From NCBI RefSeq assembly GCF_019801175.1, contig NZ_JAHVJR010000001.1, forward strand, positions 1,054,001 through 1,118,000: 64,000 nt of DNA. Reading direction: 5' to 3'. Positions 7,499 through 17,231 of the stretch are shown in pieces. The DNA comes from Vannielia litorea. GTDB lineage: Bacteria; Pseudomonadota; Alphaproteobacteria; Rhodobacterales; Rhodobacteraceae. Position 1 is the stretch's first letter. Each line of letters opens with the position of its first letter. The notes below the pieces were generated by a model. That model was not told the origin of the DNA. It saw only the letters and a program-made list of their open reading frames with translations, and ran no database searches. A program made the position numbers and the translations under genes.

Positions 7499-8536
7499 AT
7501 GCAGTTTCTCGACCTCGCAAAGGTTTACATCCGCTCCGGCGCGGGAGGGAACGGCTGTGTCTCGTTCCGCAAGGAGAAGTACATCGAGTATGGCGGGCCG
7601 GATGGCGGCGATGGTGGCACCGGGGGCGATGTGATCGCCGAGGCAGTGAACAATCTCAATACGCTGATCGACTTTCGCTACCAGCAGCACTTCTTTGCCA
7701 AGAACGGCCAGCCCGGCATGGGCCGCCAGCGCACTGGGGCGGATGGCAATGACATCATCCTGCGCGTGCCGGTGGGCACCGAGATCCTCGAAGAGGATGA
7801 GGAGACGGTGATTGCCGACCTGACCGAAGAGGGCCAGCGTGTGGTGCTGGCCAAGGGCGGGAACGGCGGCTTCGGCAACCTGCATTTCAAGAGTTCCACC
7901 AACCAGGCGCCGCGCCGGGCTAACCCGGGCCAGCCGGCAGTGGAGCGCACGATCTGGCTGCGGCTGAAGCTGATTGCGGATGCGGGGCTGCTGGGCCTGC
8001 CGAACGCGGGCAAGAGCACCTTTCTGGCGGCCACATCCAACGCGCGGCCCAAGATTGCGGATTACCCGTTCACCACGCTGCACCCCAACCTCGGGGTGGT
8101 GGGCGTGGACGGGCATGAGTTTGTCATGGCCGATATTCCGGGGCTGATCGAAGGCGCCCATGAGGGACGGGGCATCGGTGACCGTTTCCTTGGACATGTG
8201 GAGCGCTGCGCGGTGCTGCTGCACCTTGTCGATGGCACCAGCGAGGATGTGGCGGAGGATTACCGGACCATCACCCACGAGCTGGAGATGTATGGCGGCC
8301 ACCTTGCCGACAAGCCGCGCGTGCTGGCGCTGAACAAGGTCGATGCGCTGACCGATGAGGAGCGGGCCGAAAAGCAGGCCGAGCTCCAGGAGGCCGCCGG
8401 GCAGCGGCCCTTCCAGATTTCCGGCGTGGCCGGTGAGGGCATTCAGGAGGTGCTGCGGGCGCTGCGGGCGCAGATCGTTCGGGCGCGCCGCGATGAGATC
8501 GCGGATGAGGACGAGGACGCGCCGTGGCAGCCTTGA
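7499..8536 (+). CDS. obgE: GTPase ObgE/CgtA
   Basis: A 345-residue Obg GTPase involved in 50S subunit maturation and stress response. Residues 1-158 form the glycine-rich Obg fold (GGDGGTGGDV, GGNGGFGN), then the G domain with GLPNAGKST (G1), DIPGLIEGA (G3) and NKVD (G4). Start ATG 7499 has AAGGA nine bases upstream and matches the family's MxFLDxAKVY start; the frame opens further up without similarity. Its last 13 bases overlap proB, so the two are translationally coupled. Confidence 0.95.
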   Translation: MQFLDLAKVYIRSGAGGNGCVSFRKEKYIEYGGPDGGDGGTGGDVIAEAVNNLNTLIDFRYQQHFFAKNGQPGMGRQRTGADGNDIILRVPVGTEILEEDEETVIADLTEEGQRVVLAKGGNGGFGNLHFKSSTNQAPRRANPGQPAVERTIWLRLKLIADAGLLGLPNAGKSTFLAATSNARPKIADYPFTTLHPNLGVVGVDGHEFVMADIPGLIEGAHEGRGIGDRFLGHVERCAVLLHLVDGTSEDVAEDYRTITHELEMYGGHLADKPRVLALNKVDALTDEERAEKQAELQEAAGQRPFQISGVAGEGIQEVLRALRAQIVRARRDEIADEDEDAPWQP

Positions 8537-9639
8537 GCGCGGGCCTGGGGCAGGCCAGGCGGCTTGTCGTCAAGATCGGCTCGGCGCTGCTGGTGGACCG
8601 GGCGACCGGCGCGCTGCGGCAGGAGTGGCTGGTGGCGCTGGCCGAGGATATCGCCGCGCTGAGGGCCCGCGGCTGCGAGGTTCTGCTGGTCTCATCTGGC
8701 TCCATTGCCCTGGGGCGGGGCGTGCTCGGGCTTGGCGTGGAGGAGCTGGCGCTTGAGCAGAGCCAGGCGGCGGCGGCGGTGGGGCAGATCCGGCTCGCGC
8801 GGGCCTATGAAGAGGTGCTGGCGCCGCATGGGATGAAGGCCGCGCAGGTGCTGCTGACTTTGGAAGACAGTGCCTCGCGGCGGCGCTACCTGAACACGCG
8901 GGCCACGCTGGAAACGCTGCTTTCGCTCGGGGTGCTGCCCATCGTCAACGAGAATGACACGGTGGCGACCGACGAGATCCGCTTTGGCGACAACGACCGG
9001 CTGGCCGCGCAGGTGGCGGTGACGGTGGGGGCCGATACGCTGGTGCTTCTGTCCGATGTCGACGGGCTCTACACCGGCAACCCCTCGGTGGACCCTGCGG
9101 CCACGCGGTTTGACGTGGTTGAGGAGATCACTCCCGAGATCGAGGCGATGGCGGGCGATGCAGGCTCGGGCCTGTCGCGCGGGGGCATGAAGACCAAGCT
9201 GCTCGCCGCCCGCACGGCGACCACGGCGGGCTGCGCCATGGCGATCACCCACGGCTTTGCGCTGAACCCGCTGAAGCGGCTGGAAGAGGGCGCCAATGCC
9301 ACGTGGTTCACCGCCCAGACCACCCCGCAGGCGGCGCGCAAGGGCTGGATCGGCTCGATGAAGCCACGCGGGACGGTCACGGTGGATGCAGGCGCGGCCA
9401 AGGCGCTGGCGGCGGGCAAATCGCTGCTGCCTGCCGGGGTGCGCGGCGTTGAAGGGTCGTTTTTGCGGGGTGATCCGGTTGAGATCGTCGGGCCGGGCGG
9501 ACACTTAGGGCAAGGGCTGGTCCGCTATACGGCGGAAGAGGCCGGGGTGATTGCCGGGCACCGCTCTGAAGAGATCGAGGCACTGCTGGGCTATCCGGGG
9601 CGGGCGGCCCTGATCCACCGGGATGATATGGCGCTTTAG
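8524..9639 (+). CDS. proB: Glutamate 5-kinase
   Basis: Phosphorylates glutamate to gamma-glutamyl phosphate, the first step of proline synthesis. The 371 residues contain the amino-acid kinase domain (VVKIGSALL, LLVSSGSIALG, PIVNENDTVATDE, FGDNDRLAAQVA) and a C-terminal PUA domain from about residue 280. The start is GTG 8524, inside the end of obgE. In many relatives proA follows immediately; here the next gene is a minus-strand DUF1638 gene, so proA must be elsewhere. Confidence 0.95.
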   Translation: MAALSAGLGQARRLVVKIGSALLVDRATGALRQEWLVALAEDIAALRARGCEVLLVSSGSIALGRGVLGLGVEELALEQSQAAAAVGQIRLARAYEEVLAPHGMKAAQVLLTLEDSASRRRYLNTRATLETLLSLGVLPIVNENDTVATDEIRFGDNDRLAAQVAVTVGADTLVLLSDVDGLYTGNPSVDPAATRFDVVEEITPEIEAMAGDAGSGLSRGGMKTKLLAARTATTAGCAMAITHGFALNPLKRLEEGANATWFTAQTTPQAARKGWIGSMKPRGTVTVDAGAAKALAAGKSLLPAGVRGVEGSFLRGDPVEIVGPGGHLGQGLVRYTAEEAGVIAGHRSEEIEALLGYPGRAALIHRDDMAL

Positions 9640-9657
9640 GCCCCGTGGTGTGCTGCA

Positions 9658-10290
9658 TCACGCGGATGCCAGCGCCACCTCCAGATCGCCGTAGCCGGTG
9701 AACCGGCGCTCGAACTCCAGCCCCAGTGTTTGAGCGTGTTTCATCGCTAGCTCAGTCAGCGCCGGATCGTTGGTTTGGGCCTGATAGACCAGCTTTGTGT
9801 AATGGCCGAAGTACATTTCCTTCAGCTCCGGGTGCTTGTCGAACTTCAGTGGTTTGGTCACGAAGGCATCGAACTGGCGGACGAGAAAGTCGGTCAGGTA
9901 GAAAGCGGTGATCTCGTCGTCATGGGCGGCGAAGGCGGCGTTGCCCTCGAAGAAGCTGTAGCAATGCGGGCCGGCGACCATCTCGACGCCGAGGGCCTTG
10001 CAGCGGGCCTCCAGCAGGCCGCCGGTACCGCAATCGGCGTAGACCACGAAGATGCGCTCGAAGGCGGTGCGGTGCTTCTCCACCGCGGCCTCGACCGCAT
10101 CGGGGATCGCCTCGGGGCGGTTGTGCAGGATCGCGGGTAGGCAGGTGAGGGCCATGTGGTGCCACTGGTTGGCCTCAATCAGCGCGAGGATCTCGCGGGC
10201 GAGCGCCCCGCAGGCGATGAGCAGGAGCTTGCCCTGACCGGCGGGGGCGAGGCCATCTTCAGTCAGTTTGCTGTCGCTCGGGAGCCTCAT
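9658..10290 (-). CDS. DUF1638 domain protein
   Basis: A 210-residue DUF1638 protein. Visible features are LLIACGALAREI near the N-terminus, YADCGTGG in the middle and GPHCYSFFEG with conserved Cys/His residues. The family has no settled function, but in alphaproteobacteria it commonly sits with corrinoid proteins and methyltransferases, and here a corrinoid protein lies two genes away. Start ATG 10290 is chosen because the longer frame (to 10389) runs into the divergent tetR gene and shows no domain. It is divergent from tetR across a 56-bp gap with an inverted repeat. Confidence 0.75.
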   Translation of the reverse strand: MRLPSDSKLTEDGLAPAGQGKLLLIACGALAREILALIEANQWHHMALTCLPAILHNRPEAIPDAVEAAVEKHRTAFERIFVVYADCGTGGLLEARCKALGVEMVAGPHCYSFFEGNAAFAAHDDEITAFYLTDFLVRQFDAFVTKPLKFDKHPELKEMYFGHYTKLVYQAQTNDPALTELAMKHAQTLGLEFERRFTGYGDLEVALASA

Positions 10291-10312
10291 GGGCAGTTCC
10301 GCAGAATCGAAT

Positions 10313-10324
10313 TGACCACGGTCA
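10313..10324. promoter_or_regulatory. Inverted repeat between DUF1638 and tetR
   Basis: TGACC-AC-GGTCA lies in the 56-bp intergenic gap between two divergent genes, one a TetR regulator. It is a plausible operator, but the arms are short. Confidence 0.35.
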
Positions 10325-10346
10325 CCTTTCGGGCGACCACAGCGGC

Positions 10347-10922
10347 ATGAGTGAACCGATTCAGCGCCGCGCCCGCGCCACAAGGGCAAACCTCATCGCC
10401 GCGGCCGAAAGCATTGTGGCGCGCGAGGGCTTTGGCGGTCTGCGTGTGGAGCAGGTGGTGAAGGCGGCGGGGGTGGCCAAGGGCACGTTCTTTACCCATT
10501 TCGCCGACAAGGACGTGCTGATGGAGCAGCTTGTGGCCAAGCGGCTCTCTCGGCTGATGGATGCGCTGCAAACCGCGCGCCGGCCGTCGAGCGCCAAGGG
10601 GCTTGCGGCGACCCTTGGCCCGGTGATCGAGCTGCTGACCTGCGAGCGCTATGTGTTCGACTTGGTGCAACGTGCCTCTCTTGCCGACGGACCGATTGCC
10701 GAAGCGCTCTCGCGGCTCGATATCATCATTACCGGCTGGTTCGGCGGGCTCTTCGGCGCACCGCCCTTCCGGACCGATCTGCCGCCCAAGGTGATGGCCG
10801 AGGGAATCCGGGCCTTCACCCTGATGGCGATGGCCCGGCATGTGGCCCGGCCCGGCAAACAGACCGAGCCGGTGAAGGCCCTTGCGACCCAGGTCGAGGC
10901 CTACCTGATGCCGCCCAAGTAG
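10347..10922 (+). CDS. TetR family transcriptional regulator
   Basis: A 191-residue TetR regulator. The N-terminal HTH covers residues 12-58 (LIAAAESIVAREGFGGLRVEQVVKAAGV, then KGTFFTHFADKD); the rest is the helical ligand-binding domain. The ligand is unknown. It is divergent from the DUF1638 gene and faces the corrinoid gene tail to tail (11 bases between stops), so the simplest expectation is that it represses itself and the DUF1638 gene. Confidence 0.88.
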   Translation: MSEPIQRRARATRANLIAAAESIVAREGFGGLRVEQVVKAAGVAKGTFFTHFADKDVLMEQLVAKRLSRLMDALQTARRPSSAKGLAATLGPVIELLTCERYVFDLVQRASLADGPIAEALSRLDIIITGWFGGLFGAPPFRTDLPPKVMAEGIRAFTLMAMARHVARPGKQTEPVKALATQVEAYLMPPK

Positions 10923-10933
10923 GGCGGGGCGGG

Positions 10934-11638
10934 TCACCCCGCCAGCTGATTGTGCTTGCGGGCGATGAACTGCTTCGCGGTTTCCACCGCAACGGCGGCA
11001 TCGCGGCAGTAGGCATCGGCGCCGATTGCCTTGCCGAACTCTTCGTTCAGGGGCGCGCCGCCGACCAGCACGATGTAGTCGTCGCGCATGCCTTGCTCGA
11101 CCAGCGCGTCGATCACCACCTTCATGTAGGGCATGGTGGTGGTGAGCAGGGCGGACATGCCCAGAATGTCGGCCTCTTCGCGCTTGAGCGCATCGAGATA
11201 ATCCTCGACCGGGTTGTTGATGCCCAGATCGACCACCTCGAAGCCCGCGCCCTCCATCATCATGGAAACGAGGTTCTTGCCGATGTCGTGGATGTCGCCC
11301 TTCACGGTGCCGATCACCATCTTGCCCATGCGGGGGGCGCCGGTTTCGGCCAGCAGCGGCTTCAGGATGCCCATCCCAGCCTTCATCGCATTGGCGGCCA
11401 AGAGCACCTCGGGCACGAAGAGGATGCCATCGCGGAAGTCGTCGCCGACCACTTTCATCCCCGCGACAAGCGCCTTGGTCAGAACGTCATAGGGGGCCCA
11501 GCCGCGCTCCAGCAGGATGTTCACGCCCTCTTCGATTTCCTCCTTGAGGCCATCGTAGAGGTCGTCATGCATCTGGGCGGTCAGGTCCTCGTCGGAGAGT
11601 TCCGAAAGGATGATGTCGTCTTCTTCATCCGCAGACAT
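10934..11638 (-). CDS. Corrinoid (B12-binding) protein, methionine-synthase-like module
   Basis: A 234-residue corrinoid shuttle protein: an N-terminal helical cap (about 15-100) and a Rossmann B12-binding domain with the DxHxxG motif as DIHDIG, where His117 would be the lower axial cobalt ligand, followed by GMSALLTTTM and GGAPLNEE. It carries a methyl group on cobalamin between two methyltransferases. With the BHMT-type gene at 13899 it fits the split methionine synthase reported in Roseobacters, where MetH modules are separate proteins. Start ATG 11638 has AAGGA eight bases upstream; the longer frame lacks similarity. Confidence 0.85.
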   Translation of the reverse strand: MSADEEDDIILSELSDEDLTAQMHDDLYDGLKEEIEEGVNILLERGWAPYDVLTKALVAGMKVVGDDFRDGILFVPEVLLAANAMKAGMGILKPLLAETGAPRMGKMVIGTVKGDIHDIGKNLVSMMMEGAGFEVVDLGINNPVEDYLDALKREEADILGMSALLTTTMPYMKVVIDALVEQGMRDDYIVLVGGAPLNEEFGKAIGADAYCRDAAVAVETAKQFIARKHNQLAG

Positions 11639-11821
11639 GGGCAGTTCCTTTGTGTGGCCATCGTTGGGCCGGAGGCGGTTTTCTGTATCGAGCCATTGCC
11701 GGAATGGCGCAAAGCGACTTTCCGATTTGCGACATGGCACGCACGTTTGCCGACTTATAGCGAGGATTTGCGGGGGATGGGCGCGAAAAATAGTCATGAA
11801 GGTCATGCGGTTCTTTCAAAT

Positions 11822-11845
11822 GTTCGCGGAATGTTCTATATGTTC
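11822..11845 (+). promoter_or_regulatory. LexA/SOS box (GTTC-N7-GTTC) before the radical SAM gene
   Basis: GTTC at 11822, seven bases, GTTC at 11833, then five bases and a third GTTC at 11842. GTTC-N7-GTTC is the known alphaproteobacterial LexA operator. It lies 22-45 bases before the ATG at 11867. Confidence 0.65.
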
Positions 11846-11866
11846 TCCAAACTGCGAGGTGCGACC

Positions 11867-12976
11867 ATGGGATTTGGAGAAGCATCAGGGGGCGGCTGGG
11901 CGGTGCCGGAGCATCGGCGGCGCGGGCGTGCGGCCCTCTCGAACGTGGCAAGCCGGTTTGATGCCTATGCCGTTGAGCGAGTGGACGATGGCTGGGGCAC
12001 GGGCGCGGAGGAGGAACTGCCGCCGCTGCGGACCGAGGTGGCGCTTGAGAACCCGCGCAAGATTATCAGCCGCAACAGCTCGCCCGATCTTTCGTTCGAT
12101 CGTTCCGTCAACGCCTATCGCGGTTGCGAGCATGGCTGCATCTACTGTTTTGCCCGGCCCACCCATGCCTATCTCGGCCTCTCACCGGGGCTGGACTTTG
12201 AAACCCAGCTGGTGGCCAAGCCGAATGCGCCGGAGCGTTTGGCAGCGGAGCTGGCCAGCCCACGCTATGAAGTGGCGCCCATCGCCATGGGCACCAACAC
12301 CGACCCGTACCAGCCGATCGAACGCACCCACCGGATCACCCGGCGGCTGCTTGAGGTGCTGCGCGCGCATAATCACCCGGTGGGCATTGTCACCAAGGGC
12401 AGCCTGATCGAGCGCGATCTGGATATTCTCGGTGACATGGGCTGGGAGGGGCTTGCGCGGGTGGGCGTTTCGATCACCACGCTCGACCCGGAACTGTCGC
12501 GCAAGATGGAGCCGCGGGTGCCGAGCCCGGCGCGGCGGCTGAAAATGATCGAGCGCTTGGCTGGGGCGGGGGTGCAGGTGCGGGTCATGGCCTCGCCGAT
12601 GATCCCGGGGCTGACGGACCATGAGATGGAGAAGATCCTTGCTGCGGCGAGGGATGCAGGGGCGGTTGCCGCCAGCTACATCGTGCTGCGCCTGCCGCGG
12701 GAGGTCTCGCCGCTGTTCCGCGATTGGCTGGAGGAGGCCGCGCCGGAGCGGGCCAGCCGGGTAATGGCCCGGGTGCGCGAGATGCACGGCGGGCGCGATT
12801 ATGACCCGGAATGGGGCCGCCGAATGAAGGGGCAGGGCACGCATGCGGCGTTGCTTTCGCACCGGTTCGAGGTGGCCTGCAAACGGCTGGGGCTGAAGCG
12901 CAACCTGCCGCCGCTGCGCTGCGATCTCTTCCGGGTGCCGCCCAAGCCGGGGGACCAGCTCGACCTGTTCAGCTAG
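11867..12976 (+). CDS. PA0069 family radical SAM protein
   Basis: A 369-residue radical SAM protein of the SplB-related COG1533 group often called PA0069 family. The iron-sulfur motif is CEHGCIYC (CxxxCxxC) preceded by FDRSVNAYRG; GTNTDPYQPIE and GIVTKGSLIERD are family hallmarks, and the C-terminus ends in a QLDLFS-like tail. Reaction unknown; relatives of spore photoproduct lyase suggest nucleic acid repair, and the upstream SOS box supports a damage role, but this is inference. Start ATG 11867 follows GAGGT by six bases; an alternative ATG at 11831 would place the SOS box inside the gene. Confidence 0.85.
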   Translation: MGFGEASGGGWAVPEHRRRGRAALSNVASRFDAYAVERVDDGWGTGAEEELPPLRTEVALENPRKIISRNSSPDLSFDRSVNAYRGCEHGCIYCFARPTHAYLGLSPGLDFETQLVAKPNAPERLAAELASPRYEVAPIAMGTNTDPYQPIERTHRITRRLLEVLRAHNHPVGIVTKGSLIERDLDILGDMGWEGLARVGVSITTLDPELSRKMEPRVPSPARRLKMIERLAGAGVQVRVMASPMIPGLTDHEMEKILAAARDAGAVAASYIVLRLPREVSPLFRDWLEEAAPERASRVMARVREMHGGRDYDPEWGRRMKGQGTHAALLSHRFEVACKRLGLKRNLPPLRCDLFRVPPKPGDQLDLFS

Positions 12977-13044
12977 GGCGTTCGTCGCAGATCTGTTATC
13001 TTTCCCGCATAGGTTGCTTTGCATTTGATTGAGGGAGAGTTGAG

Positions 13045-13854
13045 ATGGTTGCATTTGAACATGCCGTTGCCCGGATTGCCGTTTGGAACCTTGGGTGTTT
13101 CTTCCCTGCCGGGCCGGAGAAGACAGAGAACCAGATCGAGGGGCTGGCGCTGCTGGATGCCGAGATCGTGGTGTTGGTGGAGGTGAACCCGGCCAGCTAC
13201 ATCGAAGTGCTGCGCGAGGGGTTGGCGGCGAAGGGGCTGGATTATCAGGCAGTGCTGGTGGAACAGCCGGTGGCGCATCAGCACCTCGGCATCCTGCACA
13301 AGCAGGGGGTAGAGATCACCGAAAAGCAGATCCTCGATGGCTCGGAGGGTGATTACACCACCGGCCGCCGCGCGGTGATCGCCGACCTGAAGGTGGGCGA
13401 GTTCGAGGCGCATCTGATCGCGGTTCACCTCAAATCGGGGCGTGGAGCGGGTGAGCAGGCGCTGCGCGACAGCCAATGCCGGTTCATCGGTGACTACATC
13501 ACCACCTATCAGGAGCAGCCCGGAAACCGGCTGAAGACGATGTTGCTGATGGGAGATTTCAACATGATCCCGGGGCAGGATGTGAGCAACTTCCACCACC
13601 TCGGCGGTGGGGATGTGATGGACTTTCTGTCCTGCTGGGATTTGCAGGAAAGGTTCTCGCATATTCTGGAGGGTGGCCCGGCGAATCTGCTGGACGGCTT
13701 TGCGATCAGCCGCATCCCGATCAAGAACCGTGCCTATGTGCGCGGCAGCCTGCGGCTGTTTCCGATGCATTGGACGATGGACATGGGGCGCGAGACCTTC
13801 CGCGAGGAGGTCAGCGACCATCTGCCTTTCACGGCGACGTTCAAGATCACCTGA
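13045..13854 (+). CDS. Endonuclease/exonuclease/phosphatase-fold protein
   Basis: A 269-residue EEP-fold protein: WNLGCFF (Asn), LVEVN (catalytic Glu), HLKSGRG, LMGDFNM (Asp/Asn pair) and the terminal SDHLPF (Asp-His) are all in order as in the DNase I/AP endonuclease superfamily. The substrate may be nucleic acid or a phosphoester; it is not close enough to ExoIII to call. GAGGGAGAG precedes the ATG. It lies 68 bases after the SOS-controlled radical SAM gene and might share its transcript. Confidence 0.8.
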   Translation: MVAFEHAVARIAVWNLGCFFPAGPEKTENQIEGLALLDAEIVVLVEVNPASYIEVLREGLAAKGLDYQAVLVEQPVAHQHLGILHKQGVEITEKQILDGSEGDYTTGRRAVIADLKVGEFEAHLIAVHLKSGRGAGEQALRDSQCRFIGDYITTYQEQPGNRLKTMLLMGDFNMIPGQDVSNFHHLGGGDVMDFLSCWDLQERFSHILEGGPANLLDGFAISRIPIKNRAYVRGSLRLFPMHWTMDMGRETFREEVSDHLPFTATFKIT

Positions 13855-13898
13855 GCGGGCGGCATCGTGGCCGCCCGGCGAGCTATTAGGTGGCGCGA

Positions 13899-14912
<1,014 letters not shown>

Positions 14913-15018
14913 TGGGGCCTCCGGGCGTTGGGTTGGCGGGTGGGTGCCACAGGGCGCGGCGGGGCGCAACGTCGAATGCTGCAAGACGTTATGAGGCGTG
15001 GGGGCAGGGGTGCGGCGC

Positions 15019-17097
15019 TCAGGAGGCGCGGCGGAGGGGCAGGGCGGCGTCCTGCAAGGTATCGGGGGTGGCGCGGGGGGCGTAGCGGCCCGGTGCGGCA
15101 TGCTCGGTGCCGAGGCGCGGCAGCGGGCGGGGCCGGGCGATGCGGCGGGCGATGTCGACCGCGGCGAGCGACAGGGCAAGGCGGTTTGGCGCGGCGATGT
15201 AGAGCCGCTCCCAGCGCGGGGCGAAGCAGGCCTTGAACTGGCGCAGCCCGGCCCCGCCGGAGGCCTCGTCGAGCCGGGAGCGAAGGGCGGAAAAGAGTGC
15301 GCTTTCAGGGTCTTCCCCCTCAAGCCCGGCCTGCCGGAGCGGCACAGCGGCGAGCGAGAGCCTCAGGCAGCCGCGCCGGGCGGCATCCGCGATGGCGCGG
15401 GCGACGAGGGCATGCATCGTGCCGTCGGGGGCGGAGGGGCCACCCGGCTCTTGCTCGGGCAGGGTACGCATGAGGTCGAGCACCCACTCACAGGTCGAAA
15501 CATGGAAGCTGGCAAAGCCGAGGATGCGGCCCTCTGCACGGGCGATGTAGCGGTATTGGTGGCCAATGTAGATGGGGCAGAAGCGCCCCATCGAAAATCC
15601 GCGTGCGCCGCCGCGCGTGGCCTCCCATGCGGCGGAGACTGCGGCCATTTCAGCGGCGGTGGCCGGGTCGGGCGGGCCGATCTCGCGGGTTATCTCGATC
15701 CCGGCCTTTTCGGCGCGGCGCAGCTTGCGACGGAGTTGCCGGTGATTGGGGCTGTCGACGGAAAAGCCGAGCGGCTCGATCACCGCCTCCTCGGAAACGG
15801 GTAGCACCCGGAAGCCCGCGCGGCGGGCGGTGGCGGCCATGCGGGGGCCGGCCTTGTAGATCACCGGGGCGAGGCCACGCGCGCGGGCTTCGGCGCGTAC
15901 TGCGGCGAGCCAGTGCCGCCGCTCGCCCCACGGCCCGAAAGGGGCGCCGAGGGCGACGAGGGCCGAGCCGGTGGGGCCAGCCGCCCAACCGCCGCCCGCG
16001 CCGGGGGCCTCGAGCCATCCCAGCTCGCCCTGACGGATCAGCCCGGCCTCGGCCCGGCGGGCGGTGGCGAGGTGCCATGCAAGATCCTCTGAAGGCGGCC
16101 GTCCGGCGCGGCGGAACACGGGGCGAAAACTCGACTTGTCTTCCCGTTCCTGCCGCAGGGTGGCCAGCGACCGGACAGGCCCGATCGCCGCGGCAAGCAG
16201 CCCCAGCCCGGCGGGCAGGGCATAGTAGACCAACCGGAAGCCGAGGATGGCGCAGGAGAGCGCGGTGCCATCGACCTGCGCAAGTAGCAGAAGAATTGCG
16301 GCCTCGAAGGGGCCTGCGCCGCCCGGCGTGCCGCCCATGATGCCCGCGCCTAGAGCAAGCAGGAAGGCGGGCAGCAGGTTGAGGTAGGCAAGGTCGGTGC
16401 CGGGGGGCAGCAGGAGCCAGAAGGCGAGCGCGGCGGCGGCACAATCAAGCGTGGCGAAAAGGGCGATGCGGGTGGCGAGCCAGATCGAGGGCAGGCGGGG
16501 CAATCGCGAGAGCCCGCCCCAGTGCGGCGGCCAGAGGCAGAGTGCCACGACGAAAGCGCCTAGCGCAAGGCCGGCGGCGCCAACGGCTTCGGCGAAGGGG
16601 AAGGCGGAGGGCAGCAAGAGCAGGCACAGTGAGGTGAAGAGGCCCCACCCGGCGAGGAACGAGAGCGCAACAGCGGCGGTGACGCCGAGGGCACGGGCAA
16701 GCCCGAGGCCCGGCAGCATCCGCCAGCGCAGCAGCGCGCCGATGACCAGCCCGAAGCCGGTAGATTGGCTGACGGCGATTGCGGTGACGCCCGCGCCCTG
16801 CACGGCGTCCTCGTTCTGCCCGGTTGACAGCCAGCGGTGAATGGCGAGGTCGTAACGCCCGAGCGCCCAGAAACTGACCGTGGTCATGCAGAGTGCGCCG
16901 ACCCAGCGTGAGCCGGGCAATGCTGAAAGCTGGGCCCAGCCTGCACCGAGGTCGAGCCCGTGGAGCCAGCCCGCCAGCAGGGGCAGAAGTGCCAGCACGC
17001 CCAGGATCGGCAGGCCCTGCCGCAGCACCAGCCTGCCGAGGCCTGCCTCCTTCAGCGTGCCGGCTGCGCGTTGCAACCCGTGAGAAACCTTGCCCAT
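15019..17097 (-). CDS. MprF-like protein: membrane flippase plus DUF2156 aminoacyl-PG synthase domain
   Basis: A 692-residue protein built like MprF. Roughly residues 25-320 are multi-pass membrane segments with the PGGAGPFEA motif of the flippase domain; residues about 345-650 are a cytoplasmic DUF2156 (GNAT-like) domain with SVDSPNHRQLRRKLRRAEKAG and GFASFH. MprF proteins transfer Lys or Ala from tRNA to phosphatidylglycerol and flip the product, lowering surface charge. The amino acid used cannot be read from sequence. It stands alone, separated from the zeta gene by a terminator. Confidence 0.8.
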   Translation of the reverse strand: MGKVSHGLQRAAGTLKEAGLGRLVLRQGLPILGVLALLPLLAGWLHGLDLGAGWAQLSALPGSRWVGALCMTTVSFWALGRYDLAIHRWLSTGQNEDAVQGAGVTAIAVSQSTGFGLVIGALLRWRMLPGLGLARALGVTAAVALSFLAGWGLFTSLCLLLLPSAFPFAEAVGAAGLALGAFVVALCLWPPHWGGLSRLPRLPSIWLATRIALFATLDCAAAALAFWLLLPPGTDLAYLNLLPAFLLALGAGIMGGTPGGAGPFEAAILLLLAQVDGTALSCAILGFRLVYYALPAGLGLLAAAIGPVRSLATLRQEREDKSSFRPVFRRAGRPPSEDLAWHLATARRAEAGLIRQGELGWLEAPGAGGGWAAGPTGSALVALGAPFGPWGERRHWLAAVRAEARARGLAPVIYKAGPRMAATARRAGFRVLPVSEEAVIEPLGFSVDSPNHRQLRRKLRRAEKAGIEITREIGPPDPATAAEMAAVSAAWEATRGGARGFSMGRFCPIYIGHQYRYIARAEGRILGFASFHVSTCEWVLDLMRTLPEQEPGGPSAPDGTMHALVARAIADAARRGCLRLSLAAVPLRQAGLEGEDPESALFSALRSRLDEASGGAGLRQFKACFAPRWERLYIAAPNRLALSLAAVDIARRIARPRPLPRLGTEHAAPGRYAPRATPDTLQDAALPLRRAS

Positions 17098-17168
17098 TCC
17101 GCCTCCTGCTGCGGATATCTGGGCAGGGTGCTATCAGCGCGGAGTGACCAAGGGCTTAACCGCCTTCG

Positions 17169-17203
17169 CAAAAAAGAAAACGGCCGGGCGGGGCCGGCCG
17201 TTT
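17169..17203 (-). terminator. Rho-independent terminator for the zeta-subunit gene
   Basis: AAACGGCCGG, 6-nt loop, CCGGCCGTTT: a perfect 10-bp stem at 17178-17203. On the minus strand it is followed by a T-rich run (17169-17180). It lies 28 bases past the zeta stop. Confidence 0.8.
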
Positions 17204-17231
17204 GCATCGAGGTCGTAGAAGAGAAAGAGCC

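Noticed and set aside
11735..11756. TGGCAC ... TTGC resembling a sigma-54 promoter upstream of the radical SAM gene
   Set aside because: The spacing is six bases rather than five (GG to GC eleven apart), which sigma-54 does not tolerate well.
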